Assembly (NCBI GenBank): GCA_018970165.1
Contig: JAGWWZ010000005.1
Coordinates: 1-52,482 of the forward strand
Source: Planctomycetota bacterium
GTDB taxonomy: Bacteria; Planctomycetota; Planctomycetia; Pirellulales; Pirellulaceae
Direction: 5' to 3'
DNA: 52,482 bases
Part shown: positions 8,698-16,861 of the stretch, one piece after another
How positions within the stretch are numbered: position 1 is the stretch's first letter
Layout of the letters: each line of letters starts with the position of its first letter
Translations under genes and position numbers: made by a program
The notes under the pieces: generated by a model
The model's database searches: none
What the model was told of the DNA's origin: nothing
What the model saw: only the letters and a program-made list of their open reading frames with translations

Positions 8698-9028
8698 AAC
8701 TTCGGCGCAATTATTTGTTTAGAATACGCGAAAACCCCACGGATCGGAGAGTGAGAGTAGGGTATGTAGGAGGCCTAGGGAAGACGGGGCAGGGATGTTG
8801 GAGCGATTGTGAGGGATGTTCCGGTTAGGCAAAATGGACTGTCGATGGAAGCCGGAATACTGCGGAAAAAGTTGGGTTTTCCTAAAGATCGGTTGGGCAA
8901 CGACTTGCAAGCAGTTTTTCTCGTCCCATCCTTGATTCTGATTTGATACTGAGCGAGCTATCGACAAAAATAGAGTGAATTGCATCCGGATTTTCTAAAG
9001 TTCTTGCCAAGCGTTTAGGTGGCCACCT
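8698..9028. other. Divergent intergenic region, no gene seen
   Basis: These 331 bases separate the divergent chelatase and YTV-repeat genes and should contain both promoters. No RNA gene or convincing small coding region was recognised. AGGTGG at 9017-9022 is a well-placed ribosome binding site for the YTV gene. A weak TTGATA at 8944 lacks a convincing -10 partner, so no promoter is called. Confidence 0.5.
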
Positions 9029-10804
9029 ATGACTCAACGCACACATCGTCGTCGCGTTCTCCTCACAGCTTTGCGGACAACAGGGTTGTCGATCGCTTTT
9101 TCCGGGGTTCCTACATTTCTTGCACTTGCTCAGGAATGCCCACCTGCCATCACGTATCGTTTGCAGAGCGAGACGGTGTACGAGCAAGTTCCAGTAACTA
9201 GAAACCGCATTGAGTATCAGGATGTAATGGTAGAAAAAGAGGTGGTTTCCTACCGCCCGGTCACCGAGACGCGAGTTGAGAAACGACAGTACACGGTCCG
9301 CAAGCCAGTCGTCGAAACCTCTACGGTCAATCAGACATATACCGTGTACAAGCCGGTCACGAAGGTCGACTATGTCGATGAAACCACGATGGTGACCGAG
9401 ACGTCGCAGATCGAGCAAACCGTAACGACCTACAAAACCGTCACCGAGACGCAATATCAAACTCAGTACATTACTGTTCAGAAGCCTGTAACGGAAACAC
9501 AGGTCCAGGTGCAGAACTATCTCGTTCAGCGCCCGGTTACCGAAACAACTTATCAAACGCAGCAATACTCCGTTCAGCGGCCGGTAACGGAGACGACGAT
9601 GCAGTCTCAAACGATCGCCGTTCAGCGTCCGGTAACGGAAACCGTGATGCAGCAGCAGGCCTACACATCCCTGATGCCGGTGACGACGTATCAACCGGCG
9701 ACCGTTGACGCTGGAGGGTATGTAGCCCAGCAGTACATGCAACCTGGCGATGTGCGATACCATCTTCGTTGGCAGCAATCGAACACCGGCATCAATCCGG
9801 CAACGGGCCAACAGGTCTATCAGCGAGGTGGTCTAGCCTGGGTTCCTTACTCCGCCCCAGGGCAAGCATTTACGCAGGTTCAATACCAGCCGAACTATCA
9901 GCAAGTCGCAGTGCCTCAAACCAGCTACATGCCGCAGACCAATACGGTTCAGGTTCCAGTGACTTCCACGCGCATGCAGACCGAGTACATGACTCAGCAA
10001 GTACCGGTGACGGTTCAGAAGATGCAGACCGAGGTCGTACAACAACAGGTTCCCATAACCACGACCCGTATGCAGAGCGAGGTGGTGCAGCAACAGATTC
10101 CGATTACGACAACCCGGATGGAGAATCAGGTTGTTGCCCAGCAGGTCCCAGTTCAAGTCCAAAAGACGATTCCTGTCCAAGAGAAGGTGGTGACGCCGCA
10201 GACGGTGCAAAAACCGGTGACTCGGCGGGTAGCCAAGGAGCGGATTGAGTACGAGCCCGAAACGGTAGTTCGTCCTGTTTCTGTTCAACGCGAGACGTAT
10301 AAGATGGAAGTTGTCACCGAGGATGTTCCTATCCAGACAACGCGAATGGAACGAGTTGTACAAAAGATTCAGGTTCCGCAGCGGATCGCAAGAACCGTCC
10401 AGACGACCGAGATACAACTGGTTCCCCGGATTGTTACTCGTCGCATCCCGGTCGACATGTACGGAAACGTGATTGTCGAATCGGCATTGCCAGCGAGCGA
10501 ATCGAAGTCTTCGACCAGCTTGGTTGTCCCCTCGGATCCGACACCGTCCGTATCCGATATTCCCCGCTCCTCGAAAAAGCCGTCAACGGAATCGGGGGAG
10601 TTGCCTGCACCACAAGAGAAAGAGAAGGGGAACAACGCCACGTCGGAATTGAAGATCGGTCCTGCGAGTGGTGATAGCGAAGCGAACGAGAAGCCTGCTA
10701 TTCCTTCCGGAACGGTTCCTCCAGTGAGTGAGCTATCCTCGAAGGAGAGTGGCTCGAAAAGCGACTCGGAACCAACTCGCATCCGAACCAAATCCGATGA
10801 TTGA
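9029..10804 (+). CDS. YTV-repeat secreted envelope protein
   Basis: The 591-residue protein has a basic N-terminus (RTHRRR), a hydrophobic stretch ending ALAQ and then repeats, so it is exported. Residues about 45-215 consist of 16-residue units such as YLVQRPVTETTYQTQQ. A central segment (about 230-300, VRYHLRWQQSNTGINPATGQ) is followed by a second block of 16-residue units such as VPITTTRMQSEVVQQQ to about residue 380. The tail is Ser/Pro/Glu-rich. This is the planctomycete YTV family, whose members were found in cell-wall preparations of Rhodopirellula; a structural envelope role is therefore likely. The Gln/Thr/Val composition suggests a beta-solenoid-like fold. AGGTGG supports the start. 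Confidence 0.85.
   Translation: MTQRTHRRRVLLTALRTTGLSIAFSGVPTFLALAQECPPAITYRLQSETVYEQVPVTRNRIEYQDVMVEKEVVSYRPVTETRVEKRQYTVRKPVVETSTVNQTYTVYKPVTKVDYVDETTMVTETSQIEQTVTTYKTVTETQYQTQYITVQKPVTETQVQVQNYLVQRPVTETTYQTQQYSVQRPVTETTMQSQTIAVQRPVTETVMQQQAYTSLMPVTTYQPATVDAGGYVAQQYMQPGDVRYHLRWQQSNTGINPATGQQVYQRGGLAWVPYSAPGQAFTQVQYQPNYQQVAVPQTSYMPQTNTVQVPVTSTRMQTEYMTQQVPVTVQKMQTEVVQQQVPITTTRMQSEVVQQQIPITTTRMENQVVAQQVPVQVQKTIPVQEKVVTPQTVQKPVTRRVAKERIEYEPETVVRPVSVQRETYKMEVVTEDVPIQTTRMERVVQKIQVPQRIARTVQTTEIQLVPRIVTRRIPVDMYGNVIVESALPASESKSSTSLVVPSDPTPSVSDIPRSSKKPSTESGELPAPQEKEKGNNATSELKIGPASGDSEANEKPAIPSGTVPPVSELSSKESGSKSDSEPTRIRTKSDD
9210..10190 (+). repeat. Tandem 48-bp protein-coding repeats in the YTV gene
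   Basis: Two blocks repeat with a 16-codon period: VQRPVTET-type units (about 9210-9690) and VPITTTRMQ-type units (about 9950-10190). Neighbouring units such as those at 9525-9665 are similar at the nucleotide level but not identical. The blocks are separated by a non-repetitive segment. Confidence 0.75.
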
Positions 10805-10874
10805 TCGGGGTAGGGGCTGCTGTTAACCCGACACACCCATCATCTAGTAGATAGCCCCGTCGCTATCTCCTTTG

Positions 10875-13403
10875 TTAATTGCCGTTCGATGTTGAGGGTT
10901 TCCTGGTGGTAACGGGACTTGCCTGTAGTTCGCTTAGGTTGATCGCTTGGATTTTAGCCAGCTGACTTCCGACTCCTCCTTGTATTTTTTCAATCATCTC
11001 TTTGGATTTCTGAAACCATGACGGGGCCGTAGCGGGAGCATTGTTCTTTTCGATCAAAGCTCTCTCGTGGTACGCACGTGCCAGAAGCCCGAATGCTTCA
11101 TTGATTTCATAAGTATTCGAATTGATCGTGCGTATTGATTCCAGAATTCCTACATCGCAGTCGCATGCTTTTTCTATGAGGTCCGTAGCAAGTCCGTAAC
11201 CCTTGGGCTCCCCGCGTATTCGGGCGAGATGGAGGAACGCATCAAGTCGGCTGTTCAGGGCGATCAGGTTATTTGACTCAGTCGATTTGATTTTTCCGGG
11301 TATTCTATCCGTGAACTTGAGCAAGCTATCCCAAAGGCGGGCTGAATCGTTCGATCTGTCCAATTCGAAATAAATGATTCCGAGGAGTCTTTGCAGTTGC
11401 AAGGATGCCTTCAGTTTGTCTTCGCTGCTGCTCTCCATGTTTTGGGAAATCTCGTCGATGAAACTTTCGGCGTTTGTGAGGAGAGTGGCATATTCGTAAG
11501 GTACCTGGGTACGCGATTCGGCTCCTAGTTCGTAAAGAGACCAAAGTAACGTTACCTGCATAACCAAGTCTGTCTCGGAGTTTTTTTTGTCAGCATTACT
11601 CTGATTACCGAGTTGTTCGATGCCATTTCGGAACAGATCGGTAAAGCTGTTGCGGACCGACAGCGGAATGTCGTCGACATCATTGGAAAGGCGATTGGTA
11701 GTTTCAATCACAAAGCGAGTACGCTCCTCGGCGATTCGCATATTCACCAGGGATTGTTTTTCTTCTTGGTTCCGCTTCCTATCGGACTCCTGGAGTTGAA
11801 GAAAGAAAAAAATGCTGGTGATCGACAAGGCGATTCCAATGGCAGCGAGCCCTGCCATGACGATGCTGGTGATGCGTAAACGACGAGCTGCTCGTTGGGA
11901 CTCCTCGGCTCGTCGCGATTGCAGTTCGGCAAGCGCGCGGCTCTGTTCAAGCTCCCTTCGTCGTGCAGTTTCCTGTCGCTCCATTTCACGCTTCTGTTCA
12001 GCTTGGCTTCGGTCGAGGAAGTTGAGAGCGAGCTCATAGGACTCGTGATATCTGCTTGCCCAAGCAGCGTTGGTAGGATTACCGCGGCGCCATGCGGTAG
12101 CGACTTGAAGATCCGGATCGCGATAAAGCCCAGACCTGCCCTCGGCGTGGAGTGTTGCGGTTTCTGCGAGACGCCGATAGATTCTGGCTGATTGATGCTC
12201 CTGTTGGACCCATTCTTTCAACGTACTCCAGGCTCGCATCAAACTTTCATGGGAGATATCGACATAGGTATCGCCGTAGATGGTCATCCCTTGAGTTGGG
12301 GTGATGAAAGCGCAGCTCTTGTCTCGAAATGCGTCTATGACAGCGAGTAAGTCATCTTCTTTGCAGTCGATAATTTTCCTGAGATCTTGCAATCTTGTTG
12401 GTCGTCGTGTTTCTCTCTGATCGCTCCCCATTTCCGTGAGTGCTTGAAAGAGTCGTTTCGCGATCGAACGTTGATATTCGGGGAGAAAGGCCAAGACTTC
12501 ATCAGCATGTTGGGAAATCGCGAACTCAACCTCCCCGGCAGATTCAAAATGAGAAAGATCGACTGGCTCATTGTCGAGGTGCCCTTGTTCCCATGCGTCC
12601 CATGTTCGCATTAAGGCATGCTGAAGAAGTGGAAGTTGGTCGTGATTGTCGGAGACGCGATTGAGGAGTTTTTGGAGCAGTCGGTTTGATATAGTTCCCC
12701 CTGCCACTCGGATCGGATTAACGATCGCATCTCGCATTTCCTCGCGGGACATCCGCGGAATCAGGTACTCGCCTCGATTAACCGCCTCTGCGAGTCCAGG
12801 AAAGATGGAGCAATCACCCAAATAGTCCGATCGCATGGTGACGATGATATAGACCCGTCTCTGGCTGCGCGTCGAAGCCTCGAGCAGTGCAGCAACAAAA
12901 TCCGCCGCCTTGACGAGGCTTTGCTCATCCCTTCGCCGGTATCTGAATACTTCCTCGAATTGATCGATCACGAGCAGTAGATTGGTATCGCTTTCTATAC
13001 TGGACTGTTGAATCGCATCGATCAATCCTGACCGGCTTCGATTCAAGCATGCGAGCAATCTTGGAAACAGTTCGTTGCTTGTTTCGTAAAGGTCGGATTG
13101 CTCGAGCGCTCGGGCGAGGTTTTCCATGGGCGAACCGCCGGGCCGGGCGTAGAGAACCTCCCATTTCGAGCCAGCGGAAACGAGCGTACCGCGATGCAGG
13201 GCAGGGATCAGCCCAGCTCGAATCAGAGAGGATTTTCCGCTACCCGATGTTCCAACCACGGCGAGAAAGTGCTGGTTCCGAAGGCGTTTTAGAAGTTCCG
13301 CTATCTGCCCTTCTCGTCCAAAGAACAAGAAATCTTCATCTTCTTGAAATGAGCGGAGGCCGGGAAACGGGTTTCTGGCCAACTCCAGCAACCGCGAACT
13401 CAT
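10875..13403 (-). CDS. nSTAND-type P-loop NTPase with membrane anchor
   Basis: The 842-residue protein begins NPFPGLRSFQEDEDFLFFGR, the entry signature of nSTAND1 NTPases. Walker A is GTSGSGKSS (51-59) and Walker B is LLLVIDQFEE (142-151). Downstream markers include MRSDYLGD (190-197) and RMSREEMRDAI. Residues about 465-508 are a charged coiled coil, about 509-537 a transmembrane helix, and the remainder a helical, TPR-like domain without WD40 repeats. STAND NTPases act as ligand-gated switches in signalling and conflict systems. Its ATG overlaps the kinase-TIR stop by 4 bases (13400-13403), so the two are translationally coupled. The helical C-terminus is the likely sensor (inference). Confidence 0.82.
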   Translation of the reverse strand: MSSRLLELARNPFPGLRSFQEDEDFLFFGREGQIAELLKRLRNQHFLAVVGTSGSGKSSLIRAGLIPALHRGTLVSAGSKWEVLYARPGGSPMENLARALEQSDLYETSNELFPRLLACLNRSRSGLIDAIQQSSIESDTNLLLVIDQFEEVFRYRRRDEQSLVKAADFVAALLEASTRSQRRVYIIVTMRSDYLGDCSIFPGLAEAVNRGEYLIPRMSREEMRDAIVNPIRVAGGTISNRLLQKLLNRVSDNHDQLPLLQHALMRTWDAWEQGHLDNEPVDLSHFESAGEVEFAISQHADEVLAFLPEYQRSIAKRLFQALTEMGSDQRETRRPTRLQDLRKIIDCKEDDLLAVIDAFRDKSCAFITPTQGMTIYGDTYVDISHESLMRAWSTLKEWVQQEHQSARIYRRLAETATLHAEGRSGLYRDPDLQVATAWRRGNPTNAAWASRYHESYELALNFLDRSQAEQKREMERQETARRRELEQSRALAELQSRRAEESQRAARRLRITSIVMAGLAAIGIALSITSIFFFLQLQESDRKRNQEEKQSLVNMRIAEERTRFVIETTNRLSNDVDDIPLSVRNSFTDLFRNGIEQLGNQSNADKKNSETDLVMQVTLLWSLYELGAESRTQVPYEYATLLTNAESFIDEISQNMESSSEDKLKASLQLQRLLGIIYFELDRSNDSARLWDSLLKFTDRIPGKIKSTESNNLIALNSRLDAFLHLARIRGEPKGYGLATDLIEKACDCDVGILESIRTINSNTYEINEAFGLLARAYHERALIEKNNAPATAPSWFQKSKEMIEKIQGGVGSQLAKIQAINLSELQASPVTTRKPSTSNGN

Positions 13404-15910
13404 GAGTCGGATCTCGAAACCTGTCTCTTGGCGGTCGCAATCTTGAGTTGCTCGACAAAGGAAGCCAGTTCGGGGAAATTGCTGGCTTCTGTCTCTCGGA
13501 TCACATCGGTGGTAAGGCTCTTGTATCGATCTTTTCGCGGATCGATCGGTTGAGCGACGAATACTGCTCGGACCGGGATCGGATTGGAGTCGCGATAGCC
13601 TGTTGCCTTAATCAACTCTCTTGCATTGAAATCAACCCAGTGCCTGGTAGTACTTCCGAAATAGATTATCGCTCCATCGCAATTCCGGAGGTTGCTCAAG
13701 TGGATTGCTTGGCAGTCCTCTTCTTCCCCTTGGAAGGAAGGAAACTGGACCTCGACACCGTGGGAGTAGAAATACTCCTCTAACGCGGCTGTTCGGTCCT
13801 CATCAGTAGGATCGCAGATCAAGTATAGACGCGGAGGCATGCCGTTCGTGATTTGTTCAAGCTTCAACGTCGCAGTTTGGCTGAGGATCCGATTCAGGAG
13901 TACGTCTTTTACGGTGCTGATTCGATCCTCAATAATCTCGATTCCCTCGGATTGTTTCGGATCAGATGTGATCATTCGTATCCAGTCTTCCTGCCTGGAG
14001 TCCTTGATCACTCGATCTCTGGGGATCCAAATGATTTGAGGGCAGTCTGTGGTTGAGGCAATGCGATATTGGATAGCAACAATCGATTCCAAGGAGCCCT
14101 CTGGGATCAGACCATAGACTGAGCCGATTGGGTGAATACAGATGCTGGCTGATTCGAGGTGTTGCTTTACCCTGTCTTCGATGGCTGCAAGGTTTCCAGG
14201 TAACGGTAGATCCGGCAACACGATGCAGCGCTTTGCCGTCAGCTCTCGTACCAGCACTTCGCGATCGTGGGCAAGATCGGAAGTTGTTTCAGCGAGATAT
14301 ACCACTGGATGGTCTGCGGAGCGGGACAAGGGTTGAGAGTTTTCCGCGCGTCGAGCACTTTTGATGATATCGAAAATAGCATCAGCCACATCGTAGATGC
14401 GTTCGAAGTATTTCAGCCTTGTCTCTTCCCCCGAGAGTTCATCCAACTCGCGGGTTTTCCCAGTCTGCGGCTCCTGCTCAAAAAACTCAAATTCTCGAAC
14501 TCTTGAAAAGACATTTTTCAATTCCCCTGGGAGTCCCTCATCAGCGACTGGTGTTTTCACGACGCTGATCAAGCGTGACGTCTGCTCCTTTTTTTCAATG
14601 ACATCAGCAAAGCGTTCGATGATTCGCTGACAGTCCTTCACCTTAGTGAACGCAGGACTGATTACCGAGACAAGCGTCTTGGCGGATCCAACCGAATCGA
14701 CAAAAGTTTCATCCATTACTTCCTCGCGATTAGCCGCGAGAGGGACAATCTTTACCGATTCGCCCAAAAGCTGCTCAACGCGGACTGTTACGTTCTTGCG
14801 GAAGTTGGAAACCCAACCTCCCCTTGCATTCGGGTAAGGCTTATCGTCGGCTTGAGCGTAGCTGATGATGACATCGCTGTCCTGAAGCTCCCGGTCCGAT
14901 ATCTTTATCGGCGGCTGAGGATGGTCGATGGTCTTGAATTTCTCAAGGAACCCGCGGAGATCTTTCGCTAAGTCGGCCGCAGATGAATATCGATCGGATA
15001 TCTGATGCGACAAACACTTAGAAACGATCTGCTCCAATTCCTCGGGTATGCTCTCGTCGATTTGTCGAACAGGTTTCGGCCTCGATTGCCTTACCTGTTC
15101 GATTAGTTCCAGGGGATTGCTACTGACGAAGGGTCGTTTATTCGTCAGCATCTCGTAGATGACGATACCTAGAGAGTAAACGTCGGTGCGTCCATCCAAG
15201 CGATGCAAGTCGTTTCGCGCCTGCTCGGGACTCATGTATGCAACGGTGCCAGCGAACTCTTCAGGAAGCTTCCGATGCTCGCGGAGTGCCAACCCGAAGT
15301 CCGTTAAGTACGGGTGATTATTACTGTCGACCAAAATGTTGCCCGGCTTAACATCTCGGTGGATCACTCTGTTCTTGTGGGCGTGTTGCAAAGCGTCGGC
15401 AATGCAAGCTGCTACCCGGAGCAGTTCGCTCCTCGGCAATGCTCTCGAGCGAATGAGTTTCGCGAGATCGCCATTGGGAATGATTTTCGTGACCACGAAA
15501 ACTTCTCCACCCGGTGTGATTCCAACATCATAAACGGGAAGGATGTTCGGGTGATCCAAGCTGGCGATCGTACGTGCCTCGTGGAGGAATTTCTTCCTCA
15601 TCTGCCTGTTGGAAAAAGAATCCTTGGTAATCTTGTAGGCAACGTGTCTTTTCAATTGCCGGTCGAATGCAGCGTAGACAATGGCAAAGCCACCTGACCC
15701 AATTTTATGGTCAAGTCGATATCGAAAGCGAGGATTGACTCGCGGGTCATAGGCCTGATCGTCTTTTGGGGAACCTGGTAGCGTCGAGGGTTGCGTATCC
15801 ACATCATTCTCAGACCCCAATCTGTCTGGAGAATCCTCAGATCTTGGTCCGGACGTTACCAGCGATTCGGTAATGAATTCCTCATCTCGGTTGGATGGAG
15901 GGGTTGTCAT
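13400..15910 (-). CDS. Ser/Thr protein kinase fused to TIR and two TIR/DUF4062-like modules
   Basis: This is an 836-residue multidomain protein. Residues 64-325 are a complete Hanks-type kinase: glycine loop GSGGFAIV (71-78), K93 in AYK, HRDVKPGN (184-191), DFG (204-206) and SPE. Residues about 345-515 resemble a TIR domain (DVIISYAQADD, then TLVSVISPAFTK). Residues about 536-620 resemble DUF4062 (VVYLAETTSDLAHDREVL, then IGSVYGLIPEG). Residues about 693-825 form a third related module (YLICDPTDEDRTAALEEYF, then HWVDFNARELIKA). TIR domains typically cleave NAD+ or make signalling nucleotides; the catalytic Glu cannot be assigned with certainty here. No transmembrane helix is evident. It is coupled to the downstream nSTAND gene and divergent from an ECF sigma gene. 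Confidence 0.82.
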   Translation of the reverse strand: MTTPPSNRDEEFITESLVTSGPRSEDSPDRLGSENDVDTQPSTLPGSPKDDQAYDPRVNPRFRYRLDHKIGSGGFAIVYAAFDRQLKRHVAYKITKDSFSNRQMRKKFLHEARTIASLDHPNILPVYDVGITPGGEVFVVTKIIPNGDLAKLIRSRALPRSELLRVAACIADALQHAHKNRVIHRDVKPGNILVDSNNHPYLTDFGLALREHRKLPEEFAGTVAYMSPEQARNDLHRLDGRTDVYSLGIVIYEMLTNKRPFVSSNPLELIEQVRQSRPKPVRQIDESIPEELEQIVSKCLSHQISDRYSSAADLAKDLRGFLEKFKTIDHPQPPIKISDRELQDSDVIISYAQADDKPYPNARGGWVSNFRKNVTVRVEQLLGESVKIVPLAANREEVMDETFVDSVGSAKTLVSVISPAFTKVKDCQRIIERFADVIEKKEQTSRLISVVKTPVADEGLPGELKNVFSRVREFEFFEQEPQTGKTRELDELSGEETRLKYFERIYDVADAIFDIIKSARRAENSQPLSRSADHPVVYLAETTSDLAHDREVLVRELTAKRCIVLPDLPLPGNLAAIEDRVKQHLESASICIHPIGSVYGLIPEGSLESIVAIQYRIASTTDCPQIIWIPRDRVIKDSRQEDWIRMITSDPKQSEGIEIIEDRISTVKDVLLNRILSQTATLKLEQITNGMPPRLYLICDPTDEDRTAALEEYFYSHGVEVQFPSFQGEEEDCQAIHLSNLRNCDGAIIYFGSTTRHWVDFNARELIKATGYRDSNPIPVRAVFVAQPIDPRKDRYKSLTTDVIRETEASNFPELASFVEQLKIATAKRQVSRSDS

Positions 15911-15996
15911 GTCGCTTACAACTTACTGGTCTGGAAACTCCTACGAACTGTTCGGGGCGTGTCCCGATAACGAACCCTGGAGTCTAGCTAATCACA

Positions 15997-16087
15997 TTCG
16001 CAAAGACAAGAATAAAGACAAGAATGCGGAACCCCAATTTGTCTTGGAACACCAAGGAACCTAACCATGATTCGCTGTCTTTGCGAA
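15997..16087. promoter_or_regulatory. Clustered AAGACA motifs and 12-bp inverted repeat
   Basis: TTCGCAAAGACA (15997-16008) is exactly inverted at 16076-16087. AAAGACAAGAAT occurs twice in tandem (16002-16013 and 16014-16025), and TTGTCTT at 16039-16045 is another inverted AAGACAA. Four copies of AAGACA/TGTCTT thus fall within 90 bases of the region between the kinase-TIR and ECF sigma genes. The layout suggests binding by a regulator or sigma factor controlling both operons; this is inferred from symmetry and location. Confidence 0.45.
16056..16080 (+). promoter_or_regulatory. Candidate ECF-type promoter for the sigma gene
   Basis: GGAAC at 16056-16060 is followed after 16 bases by GTCT at 16077-16080, matching the classical GGAAC / GTCT pattern of many ECF sigma promoters. 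It lies 78 bases before the sigma factor start codon, so the sigma factor may drive its own transcription. A second GGAAC is at 16046-16050. The GTCT lies within the inverted repeat arm at 16076-16087. The match is to a consensus from other bacteria. Confidence 0.4.
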
Positions 16088-16158
16088 AGGTTGTTTCCCC
16101 TGAGGCCTCCAGATATCATTAGAATTACTGAATGTCACCCCCCCACAAGAGATAATCC

Positions 16159-16833
16159 ATGCTTGATTCCGATCGTTTTCCAATGAGCCAAGGCACCGTG
16201 AACGTTCAGGATCTGTTGCATCGATGCAAGCTCGGCGACCGCTTGGCGGAAAACGAACTGATCGCGTCGTATTTCAAAAAATTAGCGGAGCTAGCGCAGC
16301 GAAAGATAGGGGAGAAATTCCAAGGCAAGTTCGATGGCGAGGACATCGCAATCAGCGTGCTTAAATCGGTAGCATTGAGGATGCGATCTGGCAAACTGGA
16401 AATCGAAGACGAGAAACGCTTTTGGGGCCTAGTGCTCGCCGTGATGAAGAACAAGGTTCATCGCCAAATCCAGTATTGGACAGCCCTGGGAAGGACCGTA
16501 CACCGGGAGAACCAAGAATCGTCCCAAGGTGATGACGCCTCGTTGCCTATGATGATTCTCGAAGGGATGAGCCGGGAGCCAACGCCTGAAGAAGCGGTCG
16601 CGACGAACGAATTGCTCCAGCACTTGCTGATAAAGCTCGACGACATCACGATTGACCGATACAGCGAACCGAGTTGCAAGGAAGTTCTTCTTGCCCGGCT
16701 CGAAGGGAAAGAATATGCAGAGATTTGCGATGACATCGAGCGCAAGTATGGGCGAAGGATTTCAACCAAGTCGATCTACTATCGGATGAAGGCAACCGAA
16801 GAAGCCTTGGCGAGTTTCCTAGAGGAAATCTGA
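16159..16833 (+). CDS. ECF-family RNA polymerase sigma factor
   Basis: The 224-residue protein has region 2 in about residues 15-105 (LLHRCKLGDRLAENELI, GEDIAISVLKSVALRM, FWGLVLAVMKNKVHRQIQYW) and region 4 in about 150-215, ending in a helix-turn-helix (SCKEVLLARLEGKEYAEICD, STKSIYYRMKATEEALA). It resembles the planctomycete ECF groups found beside Ser/Thr kinases. No anti-sigma gene is adjacent, so control may come from phosphorylation by the kinase encoded divergently (inference). AAGAGA before ATG 16159 is a reasonable ribosome binding site; a second ATG at 16183 is possible. The divergent region holds an ECF-like promoter. Confidence 0.82.
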   Translation: MLDSDRFPMSQGTVNVQDLLHRCKLGDRLAENELIASYFKKLAELAQRKIGEKFQGKFDGEDIAISVLKSVALRMRSGKLEIEDEKRFWGLVLAVMKNKVHRQIQYWTALGRTVHRENQESSQGDDASLPMMILEGMSREPTPEEAVATNELLQHLLIKLDDITIDRYSEPSCKEVLLARLEGKEYAEICDDIERKYGRRISTKSIYYRMKATEEALASFLEEI

Positions 16834-16861
16834 CGCGACCGTGGAGCGGTCAGAGTTTGTC

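Noticed and set aside
8882-10417. Two long minus-strand open frames opposite the YTV-repeat gene (309 and 194 codons)
   Set aside because: They are antisense shadows produced by the biased, repetitive codons of the YTV gene; the Leu/Arg/His-rich translations have no domain and no ribosome binding site.
10806-10858. Possible hairpin between the YTV and nSTAND stop codons (GGGGCT and AGCCCC)
   Set aside because: The stem is 6 bp with a loop of more than 30 bases and no T-run, so it is not called as a terminator.
16837-16851. GACCG-TGGAG-CGGTC hairpin between the ECF sigma and 314-residue genes
   Set aside because: Only a 5-bp stem, and no uninterrupted T-run follows, so it is not called as a terminator.
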